Shown piece after piece: positions 1-9,228 of a stretch of DNA of 64,000 bases (position 1 is its first letter; every line of letters starts with the position of its first letter). This DNA comes from Alphaproteobacteria bacterium. Lineage in GTDB: Bacteria; Pseudomonadota; Alphaproteobacteria; UBA2966; CAIVPW01. The stretch spans positions 69,487-133,486 of the forward strand of contig CANKGV010000004.1 in the NCBI GenBank assembly GCA_947481575.1. Reading direction: 5' to 3'. The notes beneath the pieces were generated by a model that worked only from the letters and a program-made list of their open reading frames with translations, was not told where the DNA came from and ran no database searches. The translations under genes were made by a program, and so were the position numbers.

Positions 1-309
1 GTCGGCGGTGTGTTCGACTGGGCGTACTTCGCGACGTTCGAATCTTCGGTGCTGCGCGGCTCGCCCGGCAAGCGCTTGCTGGGGATGACGGTGGTCGATC
101 TGGCGGGCGAACGGCTGACCTTTGCCCACGCCAGCGGCCGGTACCTGGCGAAGTCAGCTTCGGCCGGTTTGCTGCTGGCGGGCGTGCTGATGATCGCCAG
201 CAGCCCGCGCCGCCAGGGCCTGCACGACCGGATGGCGGGAACCCTGGTGCTGCGCCACCGCCGGCCGCGGGTGACACCGCTGGCGCCGGAGCCGCCCGCC
301 ACGGCGTAA
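1..309 (+). CDS. RDD family membrane protein (C-terminal part, cut by window edge)
   Basis: The frame is open from base 1, so the start lies outside the window and only about 102 C-terminal residues are visible. The GSPGKRLLGMTVVD segment is the characteristic central part of RDD-family integral membrane proteins. It is followed by a hydrophobic stretch (about residues 50-66) and an HDRMAGTLV ending that matches the family's last conserved block. The molecular role of the family is poorly defined, with some members linked to ion or metabolite transport. It converges on glnA across a strong hairpin. Family assignment is fairly safe; function is not. Confidence 0.75.
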   Translation, partial: VGGVFDWAYFATFESSVLRGSPGKRLLGMTVVDLAGERLTFAHASGRYLAKSASAGLLLAGVLMIASSPRRQGLHDRMAGTLVLRHRRPRVTPLAPEPPATA

Positions 310-314
310 ACGAA

Positions 315-341
315 AACGGGGACCGCACCGCGGTCCCCGTT
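315..341. terminator. Bidirectional hairpin terminator between the RDD gene and glnA
   Basis: A perfect 12-bp stem, AACGGGGACCGC (315-326) and GCGGTCCCCGTT (330-341), has a 3-nt loop. On the minus strand it is followed by TTTTCG, a short U tract suited to ending the glnA transcript. On the plus strand it directly follows the RDD stop codon. Confidence 0.75.
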
Positions 342-355
342 CTGTCGTTCGCCAG

Positions 356-376
356 CGTCTCCCGGAACGGGAGACG
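356..376 (-). terminator. Second hairpin directly after the glnA stop
   Basis: A perfect 9-bp stem, CGTCTCCCG (356-364) and CGGGAGACG (368-376), has a GAA loop and lies 5 nt beyond the glnA stop. It has no U tract of its own, so it may protect the mRNA 3' end or act together with the next hairpin (315-341). Confidence 0.5.
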
Positions 377-381
377 GCCAA

Positions 382-1797
382 TTACATCGAGTAGTACATG
401 TCGAATTCGACCGGGTGGGTGGTCATGCGGAAGCGCGTGACCTCTTCCATCTTCAGGCCGATGTAGGCGTCGATCATGTCGTTGGTGAACACGCCGCCGC
501 GGGTCAGGAACTCGCGGTCCTTGTCGAGGTGTTCGAGCGCCTGGTCGAGCGACGAGCACACGGTCGGGATCTTGGCGTCTTCATCGGGCGGCAGGTCGTA
601 GAGGTTCGCGTCGGACGGCGCGCCCGGGTGGATCTTGTTCATCACACCGTCGATGCCCGCCATCGCCATGGCGGCGAACGCCAGGTACGAGTTGCAGGTC
701 GGATCCGGGAAGCGCACTTCGATGCGGCGGCCCTTGGCGTTCGCCACGTACGGGATGCGGATCGAGGCCGAGCGGTTGCGCGCCGAGTAGGCGAGCTTCA
801 CCGGCGCTTCGAAGCCCGGCACCAGGCGCTTGTAGCTGTTGGTGCCCGGGTTGGTGATCGCGTTGAGCGCGCGGGCGTGTTTGATGATCCCGCCGATGTA
901 GTACAGCGCGAACTCCGACAGGCCGGCGTAGCCGGTGCCGGCGAACAGGTTCTTGCCGTCCTTCCACACCGACTGGTGGACGTGCATGCCCGAGCCGTTG
1001 TCGCCGACGATCGGCTTCGGCATGAACGTTGCCGTCTTGCCGTAGGCGTGGGCGACGTTGGTGACGACGTACTTCAGGATCTGGGTCCAGTCGGCGCGCT
1101 GTACGAGCGAGCTGAACTTGGTGCCGATCTCGCACTGGCCGGCGCCGGCCACTTCGTGGTGGTGCACTTCAACCGGCACGCCCATCTTGTCGAGCATCAG
1201 GCACATCTCGGAACGGATGTCCTGCAAGCTGTCGACCGGGGGAACCGGGAAGTAGCCGCCCTTGACGGCCGGACGGTGGGCGAGGTTGCCGCCTTCGTAG
1301 TCGATGTGGGTGGACCACGCGGCCTCTTCCGACTTGATCTTCACGCCGCAGCCCGACATGTCGACGTTCCAGGTGACGCCGTCGAAAATGAAGAATTCGG
1401 GTTCCGGGCCGAAGTACACGGTATCGCCCACGCCGGACGACTTCACGTAGGCTTCGCAGCGGCGGGCGAGCGAGCGCGGATCGCGCGAGTAGCCCTTCAT
1501 GTCGCTGGGTTCGACCACATCGCAGGTGATGTTGAGGGTCGACTCGTCGCGGAACGGATCCATCACGGCGGTGTGGGGATCCGGCATCAGCAACATGTCC
1601 GACGCCTCGATGCCCTTCCAGCCCGCGATCGACGAGCCGTCGAACGCATGGCCGGAAATGAACTTGTCTTCGTCGAACATCTGCGACGGAACGGAGACGT
1701 GCTGCTCCTTGCCACGCGTGTCGGTGAACCGCAGATCAACGAACTTGCATTCGTTGTCCGAAACCATCTTCAGAACGTCTTTGGGGTTGTTGGCCAT
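382..1797 (-). CDS. glnA: Glutamine synthetase type I
   Basis: Cytoplasmic dodecameric enzyme that makes glutamine from glutamate, ammonia and ATP. The 471-residue length is usual for class I-beta GS. Visible landmarks are an N-terminal beta-grasp region, the [10 protein letters not shown] catalytic segment and the NLYDLPP motif carrying the tyrosine adenylylated by GlnE, so activity is probably controlled post-translationally. I chose the ATG at 1797 (MANNPKD) over the TTG two codons upstream; an AGGAG lies 11 nt before the ATG. It is 65 nt downstream of glnB, forming the classical alphaproteobacterial glnBA operon. Confidence 0.97.
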   Translation of the reverse strand: MANNPKDVLKMVSDNECKFVDLRFTDTRGKEQHVSVPSQMFDEDKFISGHAFDGSSIAGWKGIEASDMLLMPDPHTAVMDPFRDESTLNITCDVVEPSDMKGYSRDPRSLARRCEAYVKSSGVGDTVYFGPEPEFFIFDGVTWNVDMSGCGVKIKSEEAAWSTHIDYEGGNLAHRPAVKGGYFPVPPVDSLQDIRSEMCLMLDKMGVPVEVHHHEVAGAGQCEIGTKFSSLVQRADWTQILKYVVTNVAHAYGKTATFMPKPIVGDNGSGMHVHQSVWKDGKNLFAGTGYAGLSEFALYYIGGIIKHARALNAITNPGTNSYKRLVPGFEAPVKLAYSARNRSASIRIPYVANAKGRRIEVRFPDPTCNSYLAFAAMAMAGIDGVMNKIHPGAPSDANLYDLPPDEDAKIPTVCSSLDQALEHLDKDREFLTRGGVFTNDMIDAYIGLKMEEVTRFRMTTHPVEFDMYYSM

Positions 1798-1862
1798 GAG
1801 CAACGCTTCTCCTGATCGTGTCTTGTGTGGCGCCGTGTGGGGCTTGGTGCTGGGGCGGGACG

Positions 1863-2435
<573 letters not shown>

Positions 2436-2504
2436 TTAGGCGGTCGCGGGGGCCGACCCCCAGGCTTGACCAGTCTAGCGGTGGGGGCTAAGCCTCGCGC
2501 CGAC

Positions 2505-2582
2505 GGCGAGTGTAGCTCAGTTGGTTAGAGTACCGGACTGTGACTCCGGGTGTCGCGGGTTCGAATCCCGTCACTCGCCCCA
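2505..2582 (+). tRNA. tRNA-His (anticodon GTG)
   Basis: A full cloverleaf is visible: acceptor GCGAGTG with CACTCGC, D arm GCTCAGTTGGTTAGAGT, anticodon loop CTGTGAC, T arm with GGTTCGAATCC, and an encoded CCA at 2580-2582. An extra 5' G (2505) faces C73 (2579), the identity feature of bacterial tRNA-His. It is flanked by glnB (minus) and the GAF gene (minus). Confidence 0.96.
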
Positions 2583-2619
2583 ATTTTCTCCGTGGCGACG
2601 CGCGGCCGGCATGCCACCG

Positions 2620-3165
2620 TCAAGGTGACAGCGCCGCCAGCTCCGCCGCGAGGCGCAGGTTCTCGTCCCCGAGTAGCCGGACGCTGCGCCTGGCTTCCAG
2701 CAGGTCGGTTACGATCGTTGCGAAGTCGCGCAGGCCTTCCCGGGCGTAATCGGGGAATCCGGTCCATGGCTGGTGATCGATGACACACACCGTCCCTAGC
2801 GCGTGCCCGTCCGTCGTGACCAAAGGGGCGCCCGCGTAAAAGGCGACGTGCGGCGCGCCGGTCACCAAAGGATTTTCCGCGAACCGGGGGTCGGCTGCCG
2901 CGTCGGGAACGACGAAGACGCCGTCTTGTTCGATTGCGTGGGCGCAGAACGAGATGGCGCGGGGCGTCTGCTGCGCCTCGAGCCCGACGGACGCCTTGAA
3001 CCACTGACGGTCGCCATCGACGAGCGAAATCAGCGCGATCGGGGAACCAAAGAGTCGCGCGGCCATTCGCACGATGCGGTCGTAGCGTTCCTCGGCTGGC
3101 GTATCGAGAATCTGGTACGAACGCAGGGCGGCTAGGCGGGCTTCTTCTTTGGCGGTCGCAGACAT
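2620..3165 (-). CDS. Stand-alone GAF-domain protein
   Basis: A 181-residue protein made almost entirely of one GAF domain. The N terminus (KEEARLAALRSYQILDTPAEERYDRI) is the usual lead-in of GAF sensors found at the front of histidine kinases and diguanylate cyclases, followed by SLVDGDRQWFK, SFCAHAI and LGTVCVID. No output domain follows; the last 25 residues look like a short helix. Start codons at 3165 and 3180 are both possible; GGGA lies 9 nt before 3165. It diverges from the acyl-ligase fusion at 3380. Ligand and partner are unknown. Confidence 0.8.
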   Translation of the reverse strand: MSATAKEEARLAALRSYQILDTPAEERYDRIVRMAARLFGSPIALISLVDGDRQWFKASVGLEAQQTPRAISFCAHAIEQDGVFVVPDAAADPRFAENPLVTGAPHVAFYAGAPLVTTDGHALGTVCVIDHQPWTGFPDYAREGLRDFATIVTDLLEARRSVRLLGDENLRLAAELAALSP

Positions 3166-3379
3166 AAAGGCAATTCCCATACTACGCGACGATCGCACCG
3201 TGGATGTTGACGACCCGAGTCGGACAAGTGCCCCTCGCGCGCTCACAGGGGGCGGGTAGCTGCGAATAAAGCGTAGTTTGTAGTCCGACGCTCGTCCAGG
3301 GATATAAGGGACTTTCCGCAAGCATGACAAAGACCGGAGGCAACGGTTTTTCCATGCGCCGCTCCCGTATCATGGCGCC

Positions 3380-6211
3380 ATGAACGCTGAATTGCCCTTG
3401 GGAACCGCCGCGCGGGTTGTTGCGCTGGCGCGAGCCGTGGCCGAGGAACAGCACCCCCAGCGCCGCGGGCAGTTCGCCGCCGACGCGCAGAGTTCGCTGG
3501 AGCGCGATTTGGCGCTCGACAGCCTGGGGCGGGTGGAACTGCTGGGGCGGCTGGAAGGCGCGTTCGGGATCGAACTGCCGGAGCAGGTGCTGGGCAGCGC
3601 CGAGACCGTGGAGGATCTGATCGCCGCCGTGGAGCGGGCGCGGCCGCGCGGCGATGCCAAGCTCGCCAGCGTGGCGGTGCGGACGGCGGCGGTGGCGCAG
3701 GTCAGTGCGCCGCTGCAGGCGCTGACGCTCCTCCAAGTGCTGGACCACCACGCCGCGGCGACGCCGGACCGCGTGCATGTGCGGCTGCTGGGCGAGAACG
3801 ATGCTGAGACTCCGCTCACCTACGGCGAACTGCGCGCGGCGTCCAACGAGGTGGCGGCGGGCTTGCGGGCGCGTGGGTTGGAGGCGGGCGCGACGGTGGT
3901 GCTGATGCTGCCGACGTCGCTGGAGTTCTTCTATGCGTACTTCGGCGTGCTGCGGGCGGGCGGCGTGCCGGTGCCGATCTATCCGCCGGCGCGGCTGGCG
4001 CAGATCGAGGAACACCTGCGGCGCCATGCGGCGATTCTGGACAACGCCCAGACGGGGTTGCTGATCACGGTGCCGGAGGCGACGCGGGTGGCGCGGCTGA
4101 TGGGGGCCCAAGCGCGCGCCGGGCTGGACGTGGTGACGATCGCCGATCTGCGCCTGCCGCCGGCGGCCCAACCGTGGCCGGCGGTGAAGCCGAGCGATCT
4201 TGCGTTCATTCAATACACCTCGGGCAGCACCGGCGATCCGAAGGGTGTGATGCTGACCCACGCGAACCTGCTCGCGAATATCCGCGCGATGGGCAAGCCG
4301 TTTGCGCTGGACCCGGCGGTGGACGTGTTCGTGAGCTGGCTGCCGCTGTACCACGACATGGGGCTGATCGGCGCGTGGCTGGGGAGCTTGTACTTCGGCC
4401 TGCCGCTGGTGGTGATGTCGCCGCTGCGGTTTTTGGCGCATCCGGTGCGGTGGTTGCAGGCGATCCACACCTATCGCGGCACGGTCACGGCCTCGCCCAA
4501 CTTCGGCTACGAGCTGGCGCGGTCGCGCAGCACGGACGCGGAACTGGCGGGGCTCGATCTGCGTTCGCTGCGCATCGCCGCCAACGGCGCCGAGGCGGTG
4601 CTGGCGGCGACGCTGCGCGGGTTCCACGAACGTTTCGCCCCATTCGGCCTGCGGCCGGGCACAGTGCGGCCGGTGTATGGGCTCGCCGAGAGTTCGGTGG
4701 GGCTGGCGTTTCCGCCGCAAGACCGCGAGGCGCCGGTGGATCGCATCCGGCGGGCGCCGTTTCTGGCGACCGGCGCGGCGATTCCGGCCGCGGCGGACGA
4801 GGCGGACGCGGTGGAATTCGTTGCGTGCGGGCAGCCGATTCCGGGGCATGAAATCCGTGTGGTGGACGCGGCGGGACGGGAAGTGCCCGAACGCCAGGAG
4901 GGCGCGATCCAGTTCCGCGGGCCGTCATCGACCCAGGGGTATTTCCGCAATCCAACCGCGACGGCGTCACTGATGGACGGAACGTGGCTGCGCACGGGCG
5001 ACCGCGGCTACTTGTGGAACGGCGACATCGTCATCACCGGGCGCGCCAAGGACATCATCATCCGGGCGGGGCGCAATCTGTACCCGGCGGAGATCGAGGC
5101 GGCGGTGGGGGCGGTGCCGGGGATCCGGCGCGGCTGCGTGGCGGTATTCGGCGCGGCACGCACGGCCAAGGGGACCGAGAGCCTCGTGGTGATGGCGGAA
5201 ACGCGCGCGACCGATGCAGAGACGCGGGAAGCGCTGATCAGGGCCGCCACCGCGGCGGTGGTGACGGTGATCGGCGAGCCGCCGGACGATGTGCGGCTGG
5301 TGCCGGCCTACGCGGTGCTGAAGACATCGAGCGGCAAGATCCGGCGCGCGGCCAACCGCGAGCGCTACGAGCGCGGCGACGACCTGGGCGCGCGCGGCGT
5401 GTGGCTGCAGTTCGTCCGCCTTGGGGCGGCGTCGGCGCGCGCGGCAGTGGCGCGGCGGGTGCGGGCAGTGGGGGCAGTGCTGTACGCGGCGTGGTGGTGG
5501 ACGGCGCTGGCGGCGGTGGCGCTGTTTACGTGGCCGGTGGTGACGGTGGCGCTAAGCCGGCCGTTCAACCGGCGCTACGTGCGCGCGGCTGCGCGAGCGT
5601 TCCTGGCCTTGGTCGGTGCGCGTGTGACCCGGACCGGCGGCGCCGTGCCGGACGGTGGGCTGGTGCTGGCCGCCAATCACACGAGCTACATCGACGTGGT
5701 GGCGCTGATCGCGGCGTTGCCGAGCGACGTGGTGTTCGTCGCCAAGAACACGTTCGAACGGTCGGGGCTGACCGGGCCGTTCTTGCGCCATCTGGGCACG
5801 GTGTTTGTCGAGCGTTTCGACGTGCAGCGCGGGGTGTCCGATGCGGCGGCCATTCGCGATGCGGTCAAGGCCGGCGCGCGCGTGGTGTTCTTCCCGGAAG
5901 GCACGTTCACCCGCATGCCGGGGCTGCTGCCGTTCCGCAGCGGTGCGTTCGCGACGGCGGCCGAGGCGGGTGTGCCGGTGCTGCCGGTGGCGGTGCGCGG
6001 CGTGCGCACCTTCCTGCGGGCCCACAGCTGGTTTCCGCGCCACGCGCGGCTCATGGTGGCGGTGGGCGAGGCGGTGCGGCCGGAAGGCAATGCGTGGCAG
6101 GCGATGGTGCACCTGCGCGACGCGACCCGCGCGCAACTGCTGGAACTGAGCGGCGAACCCGACCTGAAGTTCGAGACGGGTGCCGTGGAACGGCTGCGCC
6201 CCAATCCCTAG
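3380..6211 (+). CDS. ACP + fatty-acyl-AMP ligase + acyltransferase fusion protein
   Basis: A 943-residue, three-part protein. Residues 1-95 are an acyl carrier domain with Ser48 in LALDSLGRVEL as the phosphopantetheine site. Residues about 115-680 are an adenylate-forming enzyme of the fatty-acyl-AMP ligase (FAAL) type, with YTSGSTGDPKG at 279 and the FAAL-like WLPLYHDMGLIGAWLGSLYFG block. One or two membrane segments follow (about 700-730). Residues about 740-930 are a PlsC-type acyltransferase with NHTSYID at 766 and FPEGT at 838. Inference: it activates a fatty acid, loads its own carrier and transfers the chain to a lipid acceptor. E. coli Aas has acyltransferase and ligase in the opposite order. 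No Shine-Dalgarno precedes the ATG, and TATCAT at 3368-3373 suggests a possibly leaderless message. Confidence 0.85.
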   Translation: MNAELPLGTAARVVALARAVAEEQHPQRRGQFAADAQSSLERDLALDSLGRVELLGRLEGAFGIELPEQVLGSAETVEDLIAAVERARPRGDAKLASVAVRTAAVAQVSAPLQALTLLQVLDHHAAATPDRVHVRLLGENDAETPLTYGELRAASNEVAAGLRARGLEAGATVVLMLPTSLEFFYAYFGVLRAGGVPVPIYPPARLAQIEEHLRRHAAILDNAQTGLLITVPEATRVARLMGAQARAGLDVVTIADLRLPPAAQPWPAVKPSDLAFIQYTSGSTGDPKGVMLTHANLLANIRAMGKPFALDPAVDVFVSWLPLYHDMGLIGAWLGSLYFGLPLVVMSPLRFLAHPVRWLQAIHTYRGTVTASPNFGYELARSRSTDAELAGLDLRSLRIAANGAEAVLAATLRGFHERFAPFGLRPGTVRPVYGLAESSVGLAFPPQDREAPVDRIRRAPFLATGAAIPAAADEADAVEFVACGQPIPGHEIRVVDAAGREVPERQEGAIQFRGPSSTQGYFRNPTATASLMDGTWLRTGDRGYLWNGDIVITGRAKDIIIRAGRNLYPAEIEAAVGAVPGIRRGCVAVFGAARTAKGTESLVVMAETRATDAETREALIRAATAAVVTVIGEPPDDVRLVPAYAVLKTSSGKIRRAANRERYERGDDLGARGVWLQFVRLGAASARAAVARRVRAVGAVLYAAWWWTALAAVALFTWPVVTVALSRPFNRRYVRAAARAFLALVGARVTRTGGAVPDGGLVLAANHTSYIDVVALIAALPSDVVFVAKNTFERSGLTGPFLRHLGTVFVERFDVQRGVSDAAAIRDAVKAGARVVFFPEGTFTRMPGLLPFRSGAFATAAEAGVPVLPVAVRGVRTFLRAHSWFPRHARLMVAVGEAVRPEGNAWQAMVHLRDATRAQLLELSGEPDLKFETGAVERLRPNP

Positions 6212-6411
6212 CGCCGATCCGCTGGGTGCGGGTCGGCGACGACAGGTTGGCCCTGGGCGTCGTGGTCGACGGCGCGGTTGCGGCCAAACAGGCGGTCCAC
6301 CAGTTTGTCGCCGAGGAAGTGGTCGCGCAATTTGAAGCCGGGCGGCACCGAGCACGCGGCGAGGGTTACGGCGGTGGCCGCGACGATGACGATGCGCAGG
6401 GCCGAATTCAC
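6208..6411 (-). CDS. Small lipoprotein translationally coupled to the DadA-like gene
   Basis: A 67-residue protein starting at a GTG that overlaps the preceding stop codon as GTGA (6408-6411). The N terminus is a type II signal peptide: VNSALR, a hydrophobic core, then LAAC with Cys20 as the lipidated residue. The mature part is short, charged and unrecognised (FKLRDHFLGDKLVDRLFGRN). Its stop overlaps that of the convergent fusion gene by 3 bp. The lipobox and coupling support a real gene; no function is apparent. Confidence 0.65.
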   Translation of the reverse strand: MNSALRIVIVAATAVTLAACSVPPGFKLRDHFLGDKLVDRLFGRNRAVDHDAQGQPVVADPHPADRR

Positions 6412-7688
6412 TGGAACCGCTCGATGGTTAGACCGTCCGTCGCGATGGCGGGCGGGCGGCCGCCGATCCAGTCGGCGAGCATCGCGGCGGACCCCGCCGC
6501 CAGGGTCCAACCCAGCGGGCCGTGGCCGGTGTTGAGGAACAATCCGGCACAGCCGCGCACGGGGCCTAGGATCGGCGGGCCGTCCGGAGTCATCGGCCGC
6601 AGGCCGGTCCACGGGCGGGCGTCCTCCGGCGTTGTTGCCGGCGTGGCGGCGGGCAGCAGTTCGCGGCATGCGGCGAGGATCGGCCGCACCCGGTCGAGGT
6701 CGATGGTCTCGTCGTTGCCGGCGAACTCGGCGGTGCCGGCGGCGCGCAGCCAGCCGCTGACCGGGGTCATCACCACCTTGCGGTCCTCATCGAGAATGCC
6801 GATGCGCGGCAATTGGTCGGCGTGCGGGGGCGTCACGGAAACTGAGTATCCCTTCACCGGATAGATCGGCAAGCGCACGCCGGCGGCCGCCGCGACCGGA
6901 ACGCTGCCGTTGGCCAGCGCCACCACCACGGTGCTTGCGGCAAGCGCGCCGGTGGATGTCGCCACGCCGGTAACCCGGCCGGCGCGACTTTCGATGCCGC
7001 GGGCAACGGCGCCGTAGCGGAACTCGACGCCGAGGGACGCGCAGCGTTGCTCCAACTCCAGGGTGAAGCGGTGTGCGTCGCCGCTTGCGCCGTCCGGCGT
7101 GAACACGGCGCCGGCGAGCAGGCCGGCAGCGACCGCGGGGCCGAGCGCCGGTTCGATGCGCGCGCACTCGGCGGCACTGAGCGGCTGTTCGGTGGCGTCG
7201 CCGGACGCGACCAGGGCGGCAGACTCGGCAGCGCCATGGTCGAACGAGTACGCGGAGCGGTACACCGTGAGCAAGCCGGCGGGGCGATAGTCGAACTCGA
7301 TGCCAGACTGTGCGGCGAGGGCGCGCGTGACGTCGGCGCTGTAGCGGGCGAGGCGGAGCAGGGTCCGTGTGTTGGCGTGGTAGCGCGCGGGAGTGCAGTT
7401 GCCGAGGTAGCGTAACCCCCAGCGCAGCAGGGCGGGGTCCCAGCGCAGCGGCAGGCGCAGCGGTGCGGACTTACGGCCGAGCCAGCGCGCGAGTTGTCCT
7501 GGTGCGGCGGGGGTGGCCCACGGGCGTGCGTGTCCACCGGACAAATGCCCGCCGTTGGCGAGGCTGGTTTCCAAGCCGGGCCCCAATCGGCGGTCCACAA
7601 CCGTCACACGGGCGCCGGCCCGCGCCAGATAATAAGCAGTCGTGACGCCGGAGAGCCCGGCGCCCAGAATAACGATCCGGTCGGACAA
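6408..7688 (-). CDS. DadA-like FAD-dependent D-amino acid dehydrogenase
   Basis: A 426-residue DAO-superfamily oxidoreductase. GAGLSG near residue 9 is the Rossmann FAD-binding motif. The SLANGGHLSGGHARPWATP region resembles the NGGQ(V/L)S..Y..PWA segment of DadA, and the C-terminal GPVRGCAGLFLNTGHGPLGWTLAAGSA block is the conserved FAD-contacting end. Such enzymes oxidise D-amino acids to oxo acids and ammonia, passing electrons to the respiratory chain. The start is TTG at 7688, the only possible one since a stop lies seven codons upstream. It begins 18 nt after glnK and is coupled to the lipoprotein gene. Substrate is not established. Confidence 0.82.
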   Translation of the reverse strand: MSDRIVILGAGLSGVTTAYYLARAGARVTVVDRRLGPGLETSLANGGHLSGGHARPWATPAAPGQLARWLGRKSAPLRLPLRWDPALLRWGLRYLGNCTPARYHANTRTLLRLARYSADVTRALAAQSGIEFDYRPAGLLTVYRSAYSFDHGAAESAALVASGDATEQPLSAAECARIEPALGPAVAAGLLAGAVFTPDGASGDAHRFTLELEQRCASLGVEFRYGAVARGIESRAGRVTGVATSTGALAASTVVVALANGSVPVAAAAGVRLPIYPVKGYSVSVTPPHADQLPRIGILDEDRKVVMTPVSGWLRAAGTAEFAGNDETIDLDRVRPILAACRELLPAATPATTPEDARPWTGLRPMTPDGPPILGPVRGCAGLFLNTGHGPLGWTLAAGSAAMLADWIGGRPPAIATDGLTIERFQ

Positions 7689-7706
7689 CGAAGGCGGGCC
7701 GCGGCC

Positions 7707-8048
<342 letters not shown>

Positions 8049-8147
8049 TTACCCCAGCTCAGTTAGCGGCGCGCCAGCGGGCGCCGTTGCGCCGCGTAGG
8101 CACCCTCAGTTGTAGCGGGAGCGGGCCCTAGGGGCGAGTCCGCGCTG

Positions 8148-8438
8148 CTACAGCTCGTAGGCGCGCTCGCCCTGGGCGGTGATGTCGAGGCCTTCCGCCT
8201 CGTCTTCCCGCGATACGCGCAGTCCGACGAAGGACTCGGAGGCGAGGAACGAGGTGAGCAAGACGCCGGTCATGCCGCCGACGCCGTAGACCGCAAAAAC
8301 GTCGAGCGAATTGTCGATGCGGCGGACCTTTTTCACCCACTGGGTGACGCCGTAGCAAATCACCGACGCGCAGACGCCGATGATCAGCGCACCCACTGGG
8401 CCGACGAAGCCGGATGCGGGCGTGATGGTGGCGAGTCC
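8148..8438 (-). pseudogene. amtB: Truncated second copy of amtB (3' end, internal deletion)
   Basis: This stretch repeats the 3' part of the intact amtB (9469-10761) with about five mismatches over some 285 aligned bases. It lacks 123 bp, exactly 41 codons, between LASE(S/T)F and VGLRVSREDEAEG. The similarity runs from about 8141 (just past the stop) to about 8436 and then stops abruptly. The removed 41 residues include a transmembrane helix, and everything 5' of the TITPASGFVGPVG region is missing. It cannot form a transporter. The high identity implies a recent duplication. Confidence 0.88.
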
Positions 8439-8547
8439 AGTGTGGGGGAAGAAGCGACGCTGAGGTCTACGTTCGAATCGACCTGATCCAACTCGTACGT
8501 GCGTCCGTAAAGAACATTGGAAAGCAGCACGTGCTGGGAAATCTAAA

Positions 8548-9228
8548 ATGAAACGTAACCTTCTTCCGGAGCCCACTTTGGGCGCAAGAGCTGCGGTTGT
8601 GGCTGCTCTTCTTCTCCTAACACCGGTTACCGCAATGGCCATCGAAGAACCGAAGTTCAAAGTTCTTGAGACGAGCGGCAACTTTCAGATCCGCGAATAT
8701 CAACCGGCGCTAATAGCCGAAGTAGAAACCACTGGGGAGCGCAGCGACGCGGCTTCCAGCGGGTTTCGATTGCTCGCGGATTTCATCTTCGGCAATAACC
8801 GTGTCCAGCGGAAGATTGCCATGACTGCGCCAGTCACACAGATGCCGGAGCCAGCGAACACAAGAGTCGCGATGACAGCGCCAGTGATGCAAGCGCCCGC
8901 GGGCTCGGAATGGAATGACCAAACCGCAACGGAGCAGCGATGGCGTGTAGCCTTTATGATGCCCAGTCAGTTCAGCATGGAAACGCTTCCACTACCGAAC
9001 GACCCGCGAATCAAGATCAAAGAAATTCCGGGAAGGAAGATAGTGAGTGTGACGTTCAGCGGATTTTACACCCAGACTAACTTGCGCAAGCATCGGGAAC
9101 TATTGGAGCGGTTTGTCAAAGAGAGAGGTCTGGAAACGTCTGGTCCGTATGAGGTTGCTTTCTATGATGATCCCTTCACTCTCCCATGGAATAGACGCAA
9201 CGAATGGTGGGTAACGGTTACGCCTTGA
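8548..9228 (+). CDS. Periplasmic SOUL-family haem-binding protein
   Basis: A 226-residue protein with an N-terminal signal peptide ending near AMA-IEEP. The SOUL-family core follows: FKVLETSGNFQIREY, two copies of the (I/V)AMTAPV signature, a central FMMPSQFSMETLPLP block and a C-terminal NEWWVTV. SOUL/HBP proteins bind haem or tetrapyrroles; bacterial roles are poorly known. G+C is visibly lower than its neighbours (27 of 60 bases in 8641-8700), and it is opposite in strand to the amtB/glnK genes it separates. Both facts suggest transfer. Confidence 0.85.
   Translation: MKRNLLPEPTLGARAAVVAALLLLTPVTAMAIEEPKFKVLETSGNFQIREYQPALIAEVETTGERSDAASSGFRLLADFIFGNNRVQRKIAMTAPVTQMPEPANTRVAMTAPVMQAPAGSEWNDQTATEQRWRVAFMMPSQFSMETLPLPNDPRIKIKEIPGRKIVSVTFSGFYTQTNLRKHRELLERFVKERGLETSGPYEVAFYDDPFTLPWNRRNEWWVTVTP

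Noticed and set aside
3182-4849. Long minus-strand open frame opposite the acyl-ligase fusion
   Set aside because: Arginine/proline/histidine-rich translation with no domain; a shadow of the GC-rich plus-strand gene.
4984-6864. 626-codon plus-strand frame overlapping the fusion and the DadA-like region
   Set aside because: Glycine/alanine/arginine-rich out-of-frame reading of two real genes.
8548-9228. SOUL gene as cargo of an intact insertion sequence or transposon
   Set aside because: No transposase, terminal inverted repeats or target-site duplication could be seen.
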